Part shown: in pieces, positions 55,943-64,000 of the stretch
Layout: the number at the start of each line of letters is the position of its first letter
Numbering within the stretch: position 1 is the first letter of the stretch
NCBI RefSeq assembly: GCF_030811115.1
Contig: NZ_JAUSQK010000001.1
Span: 186,001 to 250,000, forward strand
DNA: 64,000 bases
Direction: 5' to 3'
DNA from: Olsenella profusa DSM 13989
GTDB lineage: Bacteria > Actinomycetota > Coriobacteriia > Coriobacteriales > Atopobiaceae
The notes under the pieces: model-generated
What the model was told of the DNA's origin: nothing
Databases searched by the model: none
Seen by the model: the letters and a program-made list of their open reading frames with translations, nothing else
Program-made: the position numbers and the translations under genes

Positions 55943-57258
55943 GCGTCCACCTCCCCACGACTCAGCGCGCCCGCCGTGAGCGCCGCGTCCACGAATGCCG
56001 GCAGATGCTCCAGGTGCCAGCTGCGCTGCGCACTGTCAAAGGTCACGCAGGTCGCCAGCCTCACGCCACCCCCATCCGAAGGCGAGACCTCCGAGAGCGA
56101 GCCGATGCACCGCGTTCCGTCATACAGGCGGTGGCTCATGACCAGCAGGTCGAGCGCCGTCGCAATCTGTGCCTCGATGACATCGGTGGGCAGATCCATG
56201 CCAAAGCGCGCCATGAGCACGAGACGCAGGATCGCCTCATGGGGGGTACCGGCATGCAGCGTGGTCATGGAGCCGTCGTGCCCCGTGTTCATGGCCTGCA
56301 GCATGTCGATGGTCTCCTCCGAGCGGCATTCGCCCACGATGATGCGGTCGGGACGCATGCGCAGCGAGTTCTTGACCAGGTCGCGAATGCTTACCGCACC
56401 GGTCCCCTCTATCGATGCCGCACGCGCCTCAAGGCGCACCACGTCTGGATGGGACCGGAAGCGCAGTTCGGCGGAGTCCTCGATGGTCACGATGCGCTCC
56501 TCGAGGCCAATCTCGCAGGAGAGGGCGTTGAGCAGCGTCGTCTTGCCAGATCCCGTACCTCCTGCCACGGCGATGTCCTTGCGCAGGGCAACCGCCCACG
56601 AGAGCAGCCGCGCATACCATGTGGGAAGTGACCCCAGGGCTGTCAGCTCGTCAAGGGACGTGATGCGGTTGGAGAACTTCCTGATGGTAATGGCCGGCCC
56701 ATCCACGGCGACGGGCGGGGCCACGGCGTTCACGCGGTCACCGTTGGCAAGGCGTGCGTTCACGATGGGGCTTGCCTGGTCGAGCCTGCGCCCCAAGGGT
56801 GCCAGGATCTTGTCGACCACCGTGAGGATCTGCTCGTCCGAGTCAAACACGAGCGGTGCCGTGTACAGCTTGCCGTCCCGCTCGAAGAAGAGCCCGTGCG
56901 TCCCGTTGACGACCACCTCGGTTATCGCATCGTCCTCGAGCAGGCCTTGCAGGGGCCCAAGGCCGCACACGTCATCCAGGGCCTGTCTCACCAGGGCCGC
57001 GCGCTCGTCGTCAGCAACGTCCTCGTATCCACCAGAGTTGAGAATCGCACGACAGGTGACGGCAAGCTCTGCCCGAGAACGCTCGACGTCACGTCCCGTG
57101 GCGATACGTGCCACCACATCGAGGCCCAGGCGCTCCACCAGCGCCTCCTTCAGCCGCGAGCGCAACGCGGCCTGACGCGCACGTCCCTCGGTAGCCTCCA
57201 TGCCCTCGGACGAGGGACCCTGCCCATCCTGCGCGCGAACCATATCGAGCAGGGACAT
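55921..57258 (-). CDS. tadA: Pilus assembly ATPase TadA/CpaF
   Basis: A 445-residue secretion ATPase powering pilus polymerisation. Walker A AVAGGTGSGKTTLLNAL, then EDSAELRF (Asp box), and RPDRIIVGECRSEE (Walker B region) followed by TGHDGSMTTLHAGTP. AGGAGG precedes the ATG at 57258. Adjacent to tadZ with a 1-base gap. Confidence 0.95.
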   Translation of the reverse strand: MSLLDMVRAQDGQGPSSEGMEATEGRARQAALRSRLKEALVERLGLDVVARIATGRDVERSRAELAVTCRAILNSGGYEDVADDERAALVRQALDDVCGLGPLQGLLEDDAITEVVVNGTHGLFFERDGKLYTAPLVFDSDEQILTVVDKILAPLGRRLDQASPIVNARLANGDRVNAVAPPVAVDGPAITIRKFSNRITSLDELTALGSLPTWYARLLSWAVALRKDIAVAGGTGSGKTTLLNALSCEIGLEERIVTIEDSAELRFRSHPDVVRLEARAASIEGTGAVSIRDLVKNSLRMRPDRIIVGECRSEETIDMLQAMNTGHDGSMTTLHAGTPHEAILRLVLMARFGMDLPTDVIEAQIATALDLLVMSHRLYDGTRCIGSLSEVSPSDGGGVRLATCVTFDSAQRSWHLEHLPAFVDAALTAGALSRGEVDAWKSSVS

Positions 57259-57259
57259 G

Positions 57260-58588
57260 TCAGGCCTCCTTCCTGCGTCCAAAGAGCAGGAAGCGCCTCG
57301 GGCGCTCACGCCTGTCGGCATCCGCGCGTGCCGCATCGCAATCCGGCAGCTTGCCCAGCTCCGAGAGCATGTGGGCAAGCATGAGGCCTATGGCATTCCC
57401 AAAGGCGCCCTCATCCGTCGCGAGGGCGCACACCTCCCCCGCCGCAGTGAGGTCATCCACATCGGCCCCACCATCGGGCATGTGGAAGACCCGTGCACCC
57501 TCTAGGCCCACCTCCGCGCGGCCCAGGGCCAACCCCTCCTCCCCGTGTGCGGCCGACCAGTTCTCGAGCCGTATGAGCCTGGTGCGCGCGACACCCAGCC
57601 GGATGGCCAGGGCACTCACGCGCGCAACCGACGCAATGGCACGGCTGCCAGGTGGCGAGACCAGCACCAGGCGATCCGTCAGCTGCACCGCCTTGGCAAC
57701 CGCCACGGTGAAGGTGACCGGGCAGTCAACCAGCACCAGATCGAAGCGCTCACGCAGGTAGCCGATGAGGGTTCCGACCTGTGCCATGAGTCCCTCGGCC
57801 TCCTCGGGACGCTCGCAGGGGCCCCAGAGGAAGACGTTCTCCGCGACGCGGACATTCGTGCGTCCCATGGCCTCCCTGGTCAGCTCGCTTCCCGCCAGCT
57901 TGCCGAGATCGCTCCCATGGGCAACGCCAAAGAGGCTGTTGAGGTTGCCACTGGTGAAGTCGAGGTCGACGAGGGCCACCCGCATGCCCCATGACGAGGC
58001 ACGGGCCGCGCAGGAGGCGACGACCGTGGTCTTTCCCACGCCACCCCGCCCCGAGACGAACGTGACCACGGCACCGCCTTGCCGTGTCACGCGTGCCTGC
58101 TGGGATTGGGCGAGGGTCTCCCTCACGCGAGATGCCTTCGTAGGCTGCAGGGCCATCGTCTTGTCTGCAGGGCTCCCTTCCTCCCCCGTTCGCTCCGGGG
58201 GCGCCATCGGATGCCTCCGTGCGCGGTTGTGTTGGTCGTCACCCGTACGAACGGGGGAGCTCGGTGCCGCTGCGTCGATGACACGCGAGATGCCTGCCCG
58301 TGCGGCACGTGATCTCAACGAGCCCGAGGGATGCCTGCACACCAGCACGACCTCGCTCGCACGGCCGTCATGCGCGATGGCGGCGGCAAGGTTGACGTCA
58401 GAGATGCCCCGCTCGCTCATGCCCACGATGGCTCCGACGGAGCCTGGCTCCTCGTCCCTGAAGGCATCACGGAGCTCGCCTGGGCCGCCAACCAGGCAGA
58501 GCAGGGAGCCGGGGGAAATGGACCTGAGACTCTCGCGCAGCTCGCGTCGAGCGGCTGCAGCCGCATATCCCATCCATATGTCAGTCAT
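57260..58588 (-). CDS. tadZ: Pilus localisation ATPase TadZ/CpaE
   Basis: A MinD/ParA-like ATPase of about 442 residues. The N-terminal atypical receiver-like region (1-120) and linker precede the deviant Walker A SGRGGVGKTTVVAS, VALVDLDFTSGNL and DLVLVDCP. Recruits the pilus machinery to a cell site. GGAG fits the ATG at 58588. Confidence 0.9.
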   Translation of the reverse strand: MTDIWMGYAAAAARRELRESLRSISPGSLLCLVGGPGELRDAFRDEEPGSVGAIVGMSERGISDVNLAAAIAHDGRASEVVLVCRHPSGSLRSRAARAGISRVIDAAAPSSPVRTGDDQHNRARRHPMAPPERTGEEGSPADKTMALQPTKASRVRETLAQSQQARVTRQGGAVVTFVSGRGGVGKTTVVASCAARASSWGMRVALVDLDFTSGNLNSLFGVAHGSDLGKLAGSELTREAMGRTNVRVAENVFLWGPCERPEEAEGLMAQVGTLIGYLRERFDLVLVDCPVTFTVAVAKAVQLTDRLVLVSPPGSRAIASVARVSALAIRLGVARTRLIRLENWSAAHGEEGLALGRAEVGLEGARVFHMPDGGADVDDLTAAGEVCALATDEGAFGNAIGLMLAHMLSELGKLPDCDAARADADRRERPRRFLLFGRRKEA

Positions 58589-58597
58589 GCCCATCTC

Positions 58598-59368
58598 CTA
58601 CTCCGCCGAGCCCAGCTCGACCGTCGCATGCGATTGGATAGAGGGCTCGTCGGCCGCAGCCGTCCCCTCCACGGGCTCAGGTGCCCGTGCGTCCCCAGAC
58701 GTGGCACTCGCATCCGGCAGCACGGCATCATCGGCAGGAAGAACGAACTTGAGCGTGCCTGCAGCACTGGCGGCAAGCAGGGCGTCCACATCGTCCGAGG
58801 GGGCAGCGACGGTCAGCTGTGCCTGCGCGGCGGAAGCCGCAAGGCCACTTGCGGAGGGGCCACTCGGCACGCTCAACACCACCACCCCCTCGGCCAGGAG
58901 CCGTGCGCTCTCCTTGTCCACCTGATAGGCCCTAAGGTGTGTGCCAACGGGCACGCCACGCTGTATGCCCAGCTTGTCGGTTATGGGAAGCGTTATGGCA
59001 ACCATGCCAGAGGGGACCTGTGCCATGGCCTCGTCCGTACGGAAGCTCGAGTCCGCAACGACGGCGTTCTTGGGAATGGGGCTTGTGACCTCGTGTCCCA
59101 GCACGGCATCCAGACTCGTGCAGGCACCCTCGGGAACAAGGTCGGCTATCCAGTCGCGCATGCCCACATCGGACGCCTCCACGACGTCTCCGGGCTCTAA
59201 CGCCGCAGTGGCAACCACCACGCTCGCCACATCCCCGCCGTAACGCGCCACGGCGTCGTTATGCTCCTGAAGTGCCGCAGCGCGAATCGTGTCCGCATAG
59301 CCAACGGCCAGCATCGCCACAAGCACCGCACAGGCACTGGCGAAGACGATCCGAAACCTGAGTGACAT
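58598..59368 (-). CDS. cpaB: CpaB/RcpC-like SAF-domain protein
   Basis: A 256-residue protein with an N-terminal membrane helix (RIVFASACAVLVAMLAVGY) and an SAF domain (LEPGDVVEASDVGMRDW). In Gram-negatives it works with the secretin; here no secretin is seen. First gene of the tad block. Preceded by a GGGGGG ribosome site. Confidence 0.88.
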   Translation of the reverse strand: MSLRFRIVFASACAVLVAMLAVGYADTIRAAALQEHNDAVARYGGDVASVVVATAALEPGDVVEASDVGMRDWIADLVPEGACTSLDAVLGHEVTSPIPKNAVVADSSFRTDEAMAQVPSGMVAITLPITDKLGIQRGVPVGTHLRAYQVDKESARLLAEGVVVLSVPSGPSASGLAASAAQAQLTVAAPSDDVDALLAASAAGTLKFVLPADDAVLPDASATSGDARAPEPVEGTAAADEPSIQSHATVELGSAE

Positions 59369-59386
59369 GCCCATCCCCCCCGTCAT

Positions 59387-59688
59387 CCCCTGACCACGGT
59401 GCGACTCCCCTGCGTGGGAACATTCTCGTAGGCAGGGGGCCTTGTCAGGAGAGGTTTCTCGGACTTGCTGGCAGCCGTGTCACGCATATCTGCACACGTC
59501 TGCGACAAACGAGAGGAAGACCAGGCAGGAACCCCTACCCAGAGATGTAGGCCACAAAAAACGCCAGGCGCACCTACCGGTGGCGTCTCCATCGGGCAAG
59601 GTGACGATATGGGACGCCTCCAGGGCAGCGCGCCCCATGCATCGGGGCAAACGATCCCGCACGTTCCGTCGCGGCGTGAGTCACATCG
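59387..59688. other. Gap upstream of the tad operon
   Basis: Holds the terminator at 59556-59586 and presumably the tad promoter, which I could not define. No gene seen. Confidence 0.4.
59556..59586 (-). terminator. Intrinsic terminator of the decayed DUF2207 gene
   Basis: Minus-strand ACGCCA (59581-59586) pairs with TGGCGT (59561-59566) and is followed by a run of T (59556-59560). The clearest factor-independent terminator in the window. Confidence 0.7.
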
Positions 59689-60591
59689 CTAGGACGCACC
59701 ACCGCCGCCGAAGCCATCCTCACCACCGCTGGAGAACCCACCGCCCCCGCCGGCGTTGGACTCGAATTCGAGGGCGCCTCGTCCGTGATGTCGTGCGCAT
59801 GGCCTGCCGTGTCATCGGACGCCTGTACCGGCGACGTCGAGCTGCCATCCGTGCCGCACCAGACATAGATGGCCATGAGCAAAGGCCTGTTCCAGAGCAT
59901 GACGTCCTGGGGCGCGGCCTCGCGCAGGCGCGCTCCATTCCCTTGTAGCCGACCAGCGAGACGTGCAGGCCGGCGGGCTCGAATATGGCCTTCGGCCTCT
60001 CGACGGCGTGGTACCGGATCATGAACTCACTCTTGAATTCTCTCGAGTAGGTGATCCGGAGCGGCTCGACCCGCTCCACGGCGTCGAGTGAGGAGAGGTG
60101 TTCCATCTCCTCGTCGGTGAACCGTCCTTTGTGCACTTGCGGGCCCTTTCGTTCTCGGGCTCGCCGCCAGGTTTCATTCGGAAACCGGTTCCGGTGTCCA
60201 TTCTATAGGGTCCACATCAGTTGGCGTCCGTATGGCTGAGGGTGCGGCGCGCCCCCTCACGGGATGGTAGATCTTGACCTTTGCAGGAGCCTGCGTCATT
60301 CGTGACGGCAAAGACGCCACCCCGTCCGTTTGAGGCGGAGCTGACGGTAGGGAAGGGCACGCCGCGACCGTTCTCCCCGACGCTCGCGACATTGGCGGCC
60401 GTCCGTATCGTGCGGCCATCGGATGTCTCGCCCGTGGGGATGTCCCAGCAGGTGCCATTGGCGTCGCCCTTGAAATCGAACGTGCGCGTATGGACTCCCC
60501 TTCGCGAGATGGGGTTTCCTGCAAAGCGCGTGTCCCACAGCAAAGGGCAGGGGGGGGTGGGCCCGGCGAACCGGACGGGACGCTCACCCAT
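59689..60591 (-). pseudogene. Decayed DUF2207 paralogue
   Basis: Fragments in several frames match the intact protein at 47496. The 5' part (TRTFDFKGDANGTCWDIPTG and then VPFP) corresponds to its N-terminal domain; after a frameshift comes VKIYHP. Near the 3' end RLREAAPQDVMLWNRPLLMA matches RLGEAVPHDVVLWNRLLVMA, followed by a Gly-rich tail ending at the stop 59689-59691. The middle domains are deleted, and an unrelated in-frame piece (60136-59920) is present. Confidence 0.8.
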
Positions 60592-61798
60592 GGGTGGATG
60601 GGCCGGCCGTCACGTCGGGATCGAGCGCCATCCTGGATGCCCGCATCTCCCGTGCCAGCGACAGGTACGCATCGAGGCGTGCCCAAGGGAACGCGCCCGC
60701 CTCGAGGCACGCCCGCACCTCGCAGCCAGGCTCATGCGTGTGCGTGCAGTCACGGAAGCGGCATCCCTGCGCAGCGGAGGCGATCTCAGGGAACACCCTC
60801 AGGAGACCCTGCTCGTGCCCCACGATGGGCAGACTCCTGAGCCCCGGCTCGTCGATGACGATCCCCGCCCCCGGCATGGAGACCATGCGCCGCGCCACCG
60901 TCGTGTGACGTCCCGTGTCATCGCGCTCGCGGATGCCCCGCGTCTCAAGCACGTTCGTCCCGAGCAGGGTGTTGAGCAGGGTCGACTTGCCTACACCGGA
61001 CTCCCCCAGCACGATAGCCACGGTGCCTGCCGGTATGAGCGAGCGCACCCCTCGCTCGCCCCAGAGGGCATGACGCTCACGAGCGGCCTGCGCGAGAGGC
61101 CCGTTGTCCATCCTCCCATGCCCCGACCCGGCGCATGTCACCGCGATGGGGACATCATCGCCCAGGACCTCGTGGATGCGTGCGAGATCGGCCGCAAGCA
61201 CCTTGGGCGTCGTGCGATCGGCCTTCGTGAGCACCAGGGCAACACGCGCACCGCAGTCGACGGCAACCACCGTCGAGCGTACCATGCGGTCGCACGAGAC
61301 GGGCTCCGCGCCAAGGGCCTGCACGACCAGCACCTCGTCCACGTTGGCCGCAAGCGTCTGCCTGCGGACACGCGAGCCACCCCTCCAACGGGCGATGTCG
61401 CTCTCACGCGGCAGCACGAACTCGATGACGCCCATGTCATGATGCTCGGGGCGACGCAACGCGACCCAGTCGCCCACGGCGGCCGAGGGCTCCCGCACGA
61501 CCCCAAAGCGAGACGAGAACTCGGCGCGACAGAGCCCCGAGGCCGCCATGAGGGCGGGGAAGGAGCGATCGAGCCGCACCACGCAGGCAGGCTCCACCTC
61601 ACGGGCATCGGCCCCCTCGCCACGTAGGACGTCCACGTCGTCCTCGTAGGCCTCGCGCTGCGCGTCGCTCATCGCAAGCTCGTCAAACGCCGGCAGCTCC
61701 GTGAGCGAGGAAAGTGCCGGCAGAGCCTCGACCGAGGCCCCACCGGCACGCCTGGAACGCCTCTTGCTGCGTGGACGCCTGGCCACCAGCGTCCCCAC
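60584..61798 (-). CDS. rsgA: Ribosome small-subunit GTPase RsgA
   Basis: A circularly permuted GTPase aiding 30S maturation. In order: OB fold, G4 LTKAD, G1 GESGVGKSTLLN, G3-like DEPGLR, and the C-terminal zinc site CRFRDCTHTHEPGC. The 404 residues include a 90-residue N-terminal extension compared with classic RsgA. The frame begins with a GTG right after the upstream ATPase stop; later starts are possible. Confidence 0.93.
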   Translation of the reverse strand: MGTLVARRPRSKRRSRRAGGASVEALPALSSLTELPAFDELAMSDAQREAYEDDVDVLRGEGADAREVEPACVVRLDRSFPALMAASGLCRAEFSSRFGVVREPSAAVGDWVALRRPEHHDMGVIEFVLPRESDIARWRGGSRVRRQTLAANVDEVLVVQALGAEPVSCDRMVRSTVVAVDCGARVALVLTKADRTTPKVLAADLARIHEVLGDDVPIAVTCAGSGHGRMDNGPLAQAARERHALWGERGVRSLIPAGTVAIVLGESGVGKSTLLNTLLGTNVLETRGIRERDDTGRHTTVARRMVSMPGAGIVIDEPGLRSLPIVGHEQGLLRVFPEIASAAQGCRFRDCTHTHEPGCEVRACLEAGAFPWARLDAYLSLAREMRASRMALDPDVTAGPSTHG

Positions 61799-64000
61799 CT
61801 ACTTCTTGCCCTTGTCGATGGCGCGCATGACGGCCTTCTCCGCCTCGACGATGGGGATGATGAGGATGGACAGGCCCATGGAGATGAGGTAGTGGGCGAC
61901 ATCAAGCTCGGCGAAGTCGAACGCCTGGGCGAGCGGCGTCTCGATCACCAGGAAGGTGAGCAGCAGGGCGACACCCAGCGATGCCCACAGCCACTTGTTC
62001 TGGCCCTTGAGCGTGAAGATGGAGCCACGCTGGCTGCGCATGTTGAGCGCGTGGAACATCTCGACCATGGAGAGCGTGAGGAATGCCATGGTCATGCCCA
62101 CGAGGCCCGCCTGGTCACTGGCAATCGCGTCGGCAAGCGAGACGCCTGCGGTCGAGATGCCGATGAAGTAGGCGGCCAACGTGAGCAGGGCGATGACGAC
62201 GCCCTGAAAGATGGTGTCCGCACCCATGCCACCGGCGAAGATGCCGTCCTTGGCGTCGCGCGGCCTGCGGCGCATGATGTCAGCCTCGGCGCCCTCCGTT
62301 GCCATGGCGAGCGCGGGCAGCGAGTCTGTGATGAGGTTGATCCACAGCAGGTGCGTGGGCTCCAGGATCGTGAAGCCGACGAGTGACGCCACGAACACCG
62401 AGATGACCTCGGCCAGGTTGCTGGAGAGCAGGAACTGGATGCACTTGCGGATGTTGTCGTAGATGCGCCGGCCCTCTTCGACGGCACCGATGATGGTGGC
62501 GAAGTTGTCGTCGGCCAGCACCATGTCGGCCACGTTTTTGGTGACGTCGGTGCCCGTGATGCCCATGCCGATGCCGATGTCCGCGCGCTTGATGGAGGGG
62601 GCATCGTTCACGCCGTCGCCGGTCATGCCGACGACCTTGCCCTCACGCTTCCAGGCGTCGACTATGCGAGTCTTGTGCTCGGGCTGCACGCGGGCATAGA
62701 CGCCAAAGTCCCTGATTCGGGCGGCAAGCTCGTCGTCTGACAGGCGGTCGAGCTCGGCGCCCATGATGGCCTGTGAGCGATCCCTCACGATGCCGAGCTC
62801 CTTGGCGATGGCCACGGCGGTGTCAATGTGGTCGCCGGTGATCATGACCACGTGGATGCCTGCGGAGTGGGCCTCGTCTATGGCGGCCTTCACCTCGGGA
62901 CGGACGGGGTCGATCATGCCGGAGAGGCCCACAAAGGTGAGGTCGTGCTCAAGGTAGTCGGGCTCAAAGCCCTTGGGCCTCTCGTCACCCCAGTCGCGGC
63001 GGGCCGCGGCCATCACGCGCAGGGCCCTGTCGGCCATGGCCTTGTTGGCCTCCATGACCTGCGAGCGCAGCTCATCGGTCATGGGCACGATGCCATCCTG
63101 CGAGAGGTACTTGGTGCAGCGGGAGAGCACCACGTCGGGGCCGCCCTTGGTATGCTGCATGTAGCCGTCCTTGCCGCGGACGACCACGGACATCATCTTG
63201 CGGCCGGAGTCAAACGGCGCCTCGCCCACGCGCGGGCGGCTCTGGGCCAGATGCGCCGTGCTGAAGCCCAGCTTGGCGGCATCGGCCACAAGCGCGGCCT
63301 CGGTCGGCTCGCCCACCGCGGCATCCGCGGTGTCGTCCCACCTGGCGTCGGAGGCCAGGGCCATGGTGCGCACCTGGCTCGTGAGGTTCTCGGTAAAGTG
63401 GTCGACGACGGTCATCTTGTTCTGCGTGAGCGTACCCGTCTTGTCCGAGCAGATGATCTGCGTGCAGCCCAGGGTCTCCACAGCGGAGAGCCTGCGAATG
63501 ATGGCGTGGCGCTCACTCATCTTGGTGACGCCCATGGAGAGCACGATGGTGACGACGGCCACCAGGCCCTCGGGGATGGCGGCCACGGCAAGCGCCACGG
63601 CGACCATGAAGGTATTGAGCACGAGATCGAGGTTGGTGATGAAGCCAGACCCATACCTGAAGAAGCCTGTGAGGAACACGATGGCGCAGATGGTGACGAC
63701 GAGGATGGTGAGGATGTGGGAGAGCTCGTTGAGCCTCGCCTGCAGCGGGGTCTCCTCGTCCTGTGCCTCGGCGATGGCGCCGGCGATCTTGCCCATCTCG
63801 GTCTGCATGCCCGTCGCCACGATCACGGCACGGCCACGGCCAAAGACCACGGTGGAGCCCATGTAGCACATGTTCTTGCGGTCGCCGAGGGGAATGTCGT
63901 CCGCGCCCTCCTCGAGGGTGATGACGTCAGCGTGCTTGGTGACGGGAACGGACTCGCCGGTAAGCGCCGCCTCCTCGACCTTCATGGACGCGCTCTCGAG
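61799..64000 (-). CDS. P-type cation-transporting ATPase (calcium-type), 5' truncated by window
   Basis: At least 733 residues; the frame continues past base 64000. The actuator TGES motif, phosphorylation site ICSDKTGTLTQNKM, hinge MTGDGVNDAPSIK and PEGLVAVV in helix M4 (the P-E-G signature of P2 calcium-type pumps) are visible. The C-terminal six helices are complete. Calcium as ion is suggested by type but unproven. Directly upstream of rsgA. Confidence 0.93.
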   Translation of the reverse strand, partial: LESASMKVEEAALTGESVPVTKHADVITLEEGADDIPLGDRKNMCYMGSTVVFGRGRAVIVATGMQTEMGKIAGAIAEAQDEETPLQARLNELSHILTILVVTICAIVFLTGFFRYGSGFITNLDLVLNTFMVAVALAVAAIPEGLVAVVTIVLSMGVTKMSERHAIIRRLSAVETLGCTQIICSDKTGTLTQNKMTVVDHFTENLTSQVRTMALASDARWDDTADAAVGEPTEAALVADAAKLGFSTAHLAQSRPRVGEAPFDSGRKMMSVVVRGKDGYMQHTKGGPDVVLSRCTKYLSQDGIVPMTDELRSQVMEANKAMADRALRVMAAARRDWGDERPKGFEPDYLEHDLTFVGLSGMIDPVRPEVKAAIDEAHSAGIHVVMITGDHIDTAVAIAKELGIVRDRSQAIMGAELDRLSDDELAARIRDFGVYARVQPEHKTRIVDAWKREGKVVGMTGDGVNDAPSIKRADIGIGMGITGTDVTKNVADMVLADDNFATIIGAVEEGRRIYDNIRKCIQFLLSSNLAEVISVFVASLVGFTILEPTHLLWINLITDSLPALAMATEGAEADIMRRRPRDAKDGIFAGGMGADTIFQGVVIALLTLAAYFIGISTAGVSLADAIASDQAGLVGMTMAFLTLSMVEMFHALNMRSQRGSIFTLKGQNKWLWASLGVALLLTFLVIETPLAQAFDFAELDVAHYLISMGLSILIIPIVEAEKAVMRAIDKGKK

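Noticed and set aside
60281-61627. 448-codon plus-strand frame
   Set aside because: Antisense to rsgA, which has GTPase and zinc motifs.

Overview
The window is high-GC, dense DNA from an actinobacterium, most probably a Coriobacteriia member of the Olsenella/Atopobiaceae type. This is inferred from a Gram-positive style tad pilus locus without a secretin, an NAD-dependent ligase, a class III fructose-bisphosphatase, a DUF3516 helicase and a choline-degrading glycyl-radical microcompartment operon. No 16S rRNA is present, so the taxonomic call is an inference.

Left part (1-15.2 kb), mostly housekeeping on the minus strand: a cut-off CDS, a small membrane protein, ligA, an HtrA-type protease with a recognisable promoter, an atypical response regulator, an amino-acid ABC transporter with binding protein and permease fused, glnA, a FeoB-associated Cys-rich protein, plus-strand fbp, a nested palindromic repeat array, a flavodoxin and eno.

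Centre (15.5-34.5 kb): 24 co-directional minus-strand genes form a choline utilisation (cut) bacterial microcompartment operon. In transcription order they are: a DMT-type transporter; a small winged-helix-like protein; two BMC-H shell proteins; an aldehyde dehydrogenase homologue that has lost its catalytic Cys; CutC with every known catalytic residue; CutD; an EutT-like protein; an EutJ-like chaperone; a GrpU-like BMC protein; a EutN/CcmL vertex protein; PduL; three copies of one BMC-H gene in perfect DNA repeats, the last fused to a 110-residue basic/Ala/Pro N-terminus; an active-type acylating aldehyde dehydrogenase; a TPR/DUF4037/DUF4125/MerR cassette; an iron alcohol dehydrogenase; two EutS-like shell proteins; and an EutP/PduV GTPase. 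Expected chemistry: choline to trimethylamine plus acetaldehyde inside the shell, then acetaldehyde to ethanol (ADH) or to acetyl-CoA (ALDH) and acetyl phosphate (PduL). The upstream flank is a conspicuous AT-rich island. The nucleotidyltransferase-like DUF4037 cassette has no known role in choline metabolism and is the best candidate for an undescribed module.

Right part (35-64 kb): a GIY-YIG protein, XRE and LysR regulators, a Ski2-like DUF3516 helicase, a GNAT protein, engB, a possible structured non-coding region, a HelD-like ATPase, a TMEM175-like channel, glgA, tRNA-Phe, a transposase scar, a DUF2207 membrane protein, a minus-strand tad (Flp) pilus locus running from cpaB to an FHA protein, a decayed second DUF2207 gene, rsgA, and a P-type cation ATPase cut by the window end.
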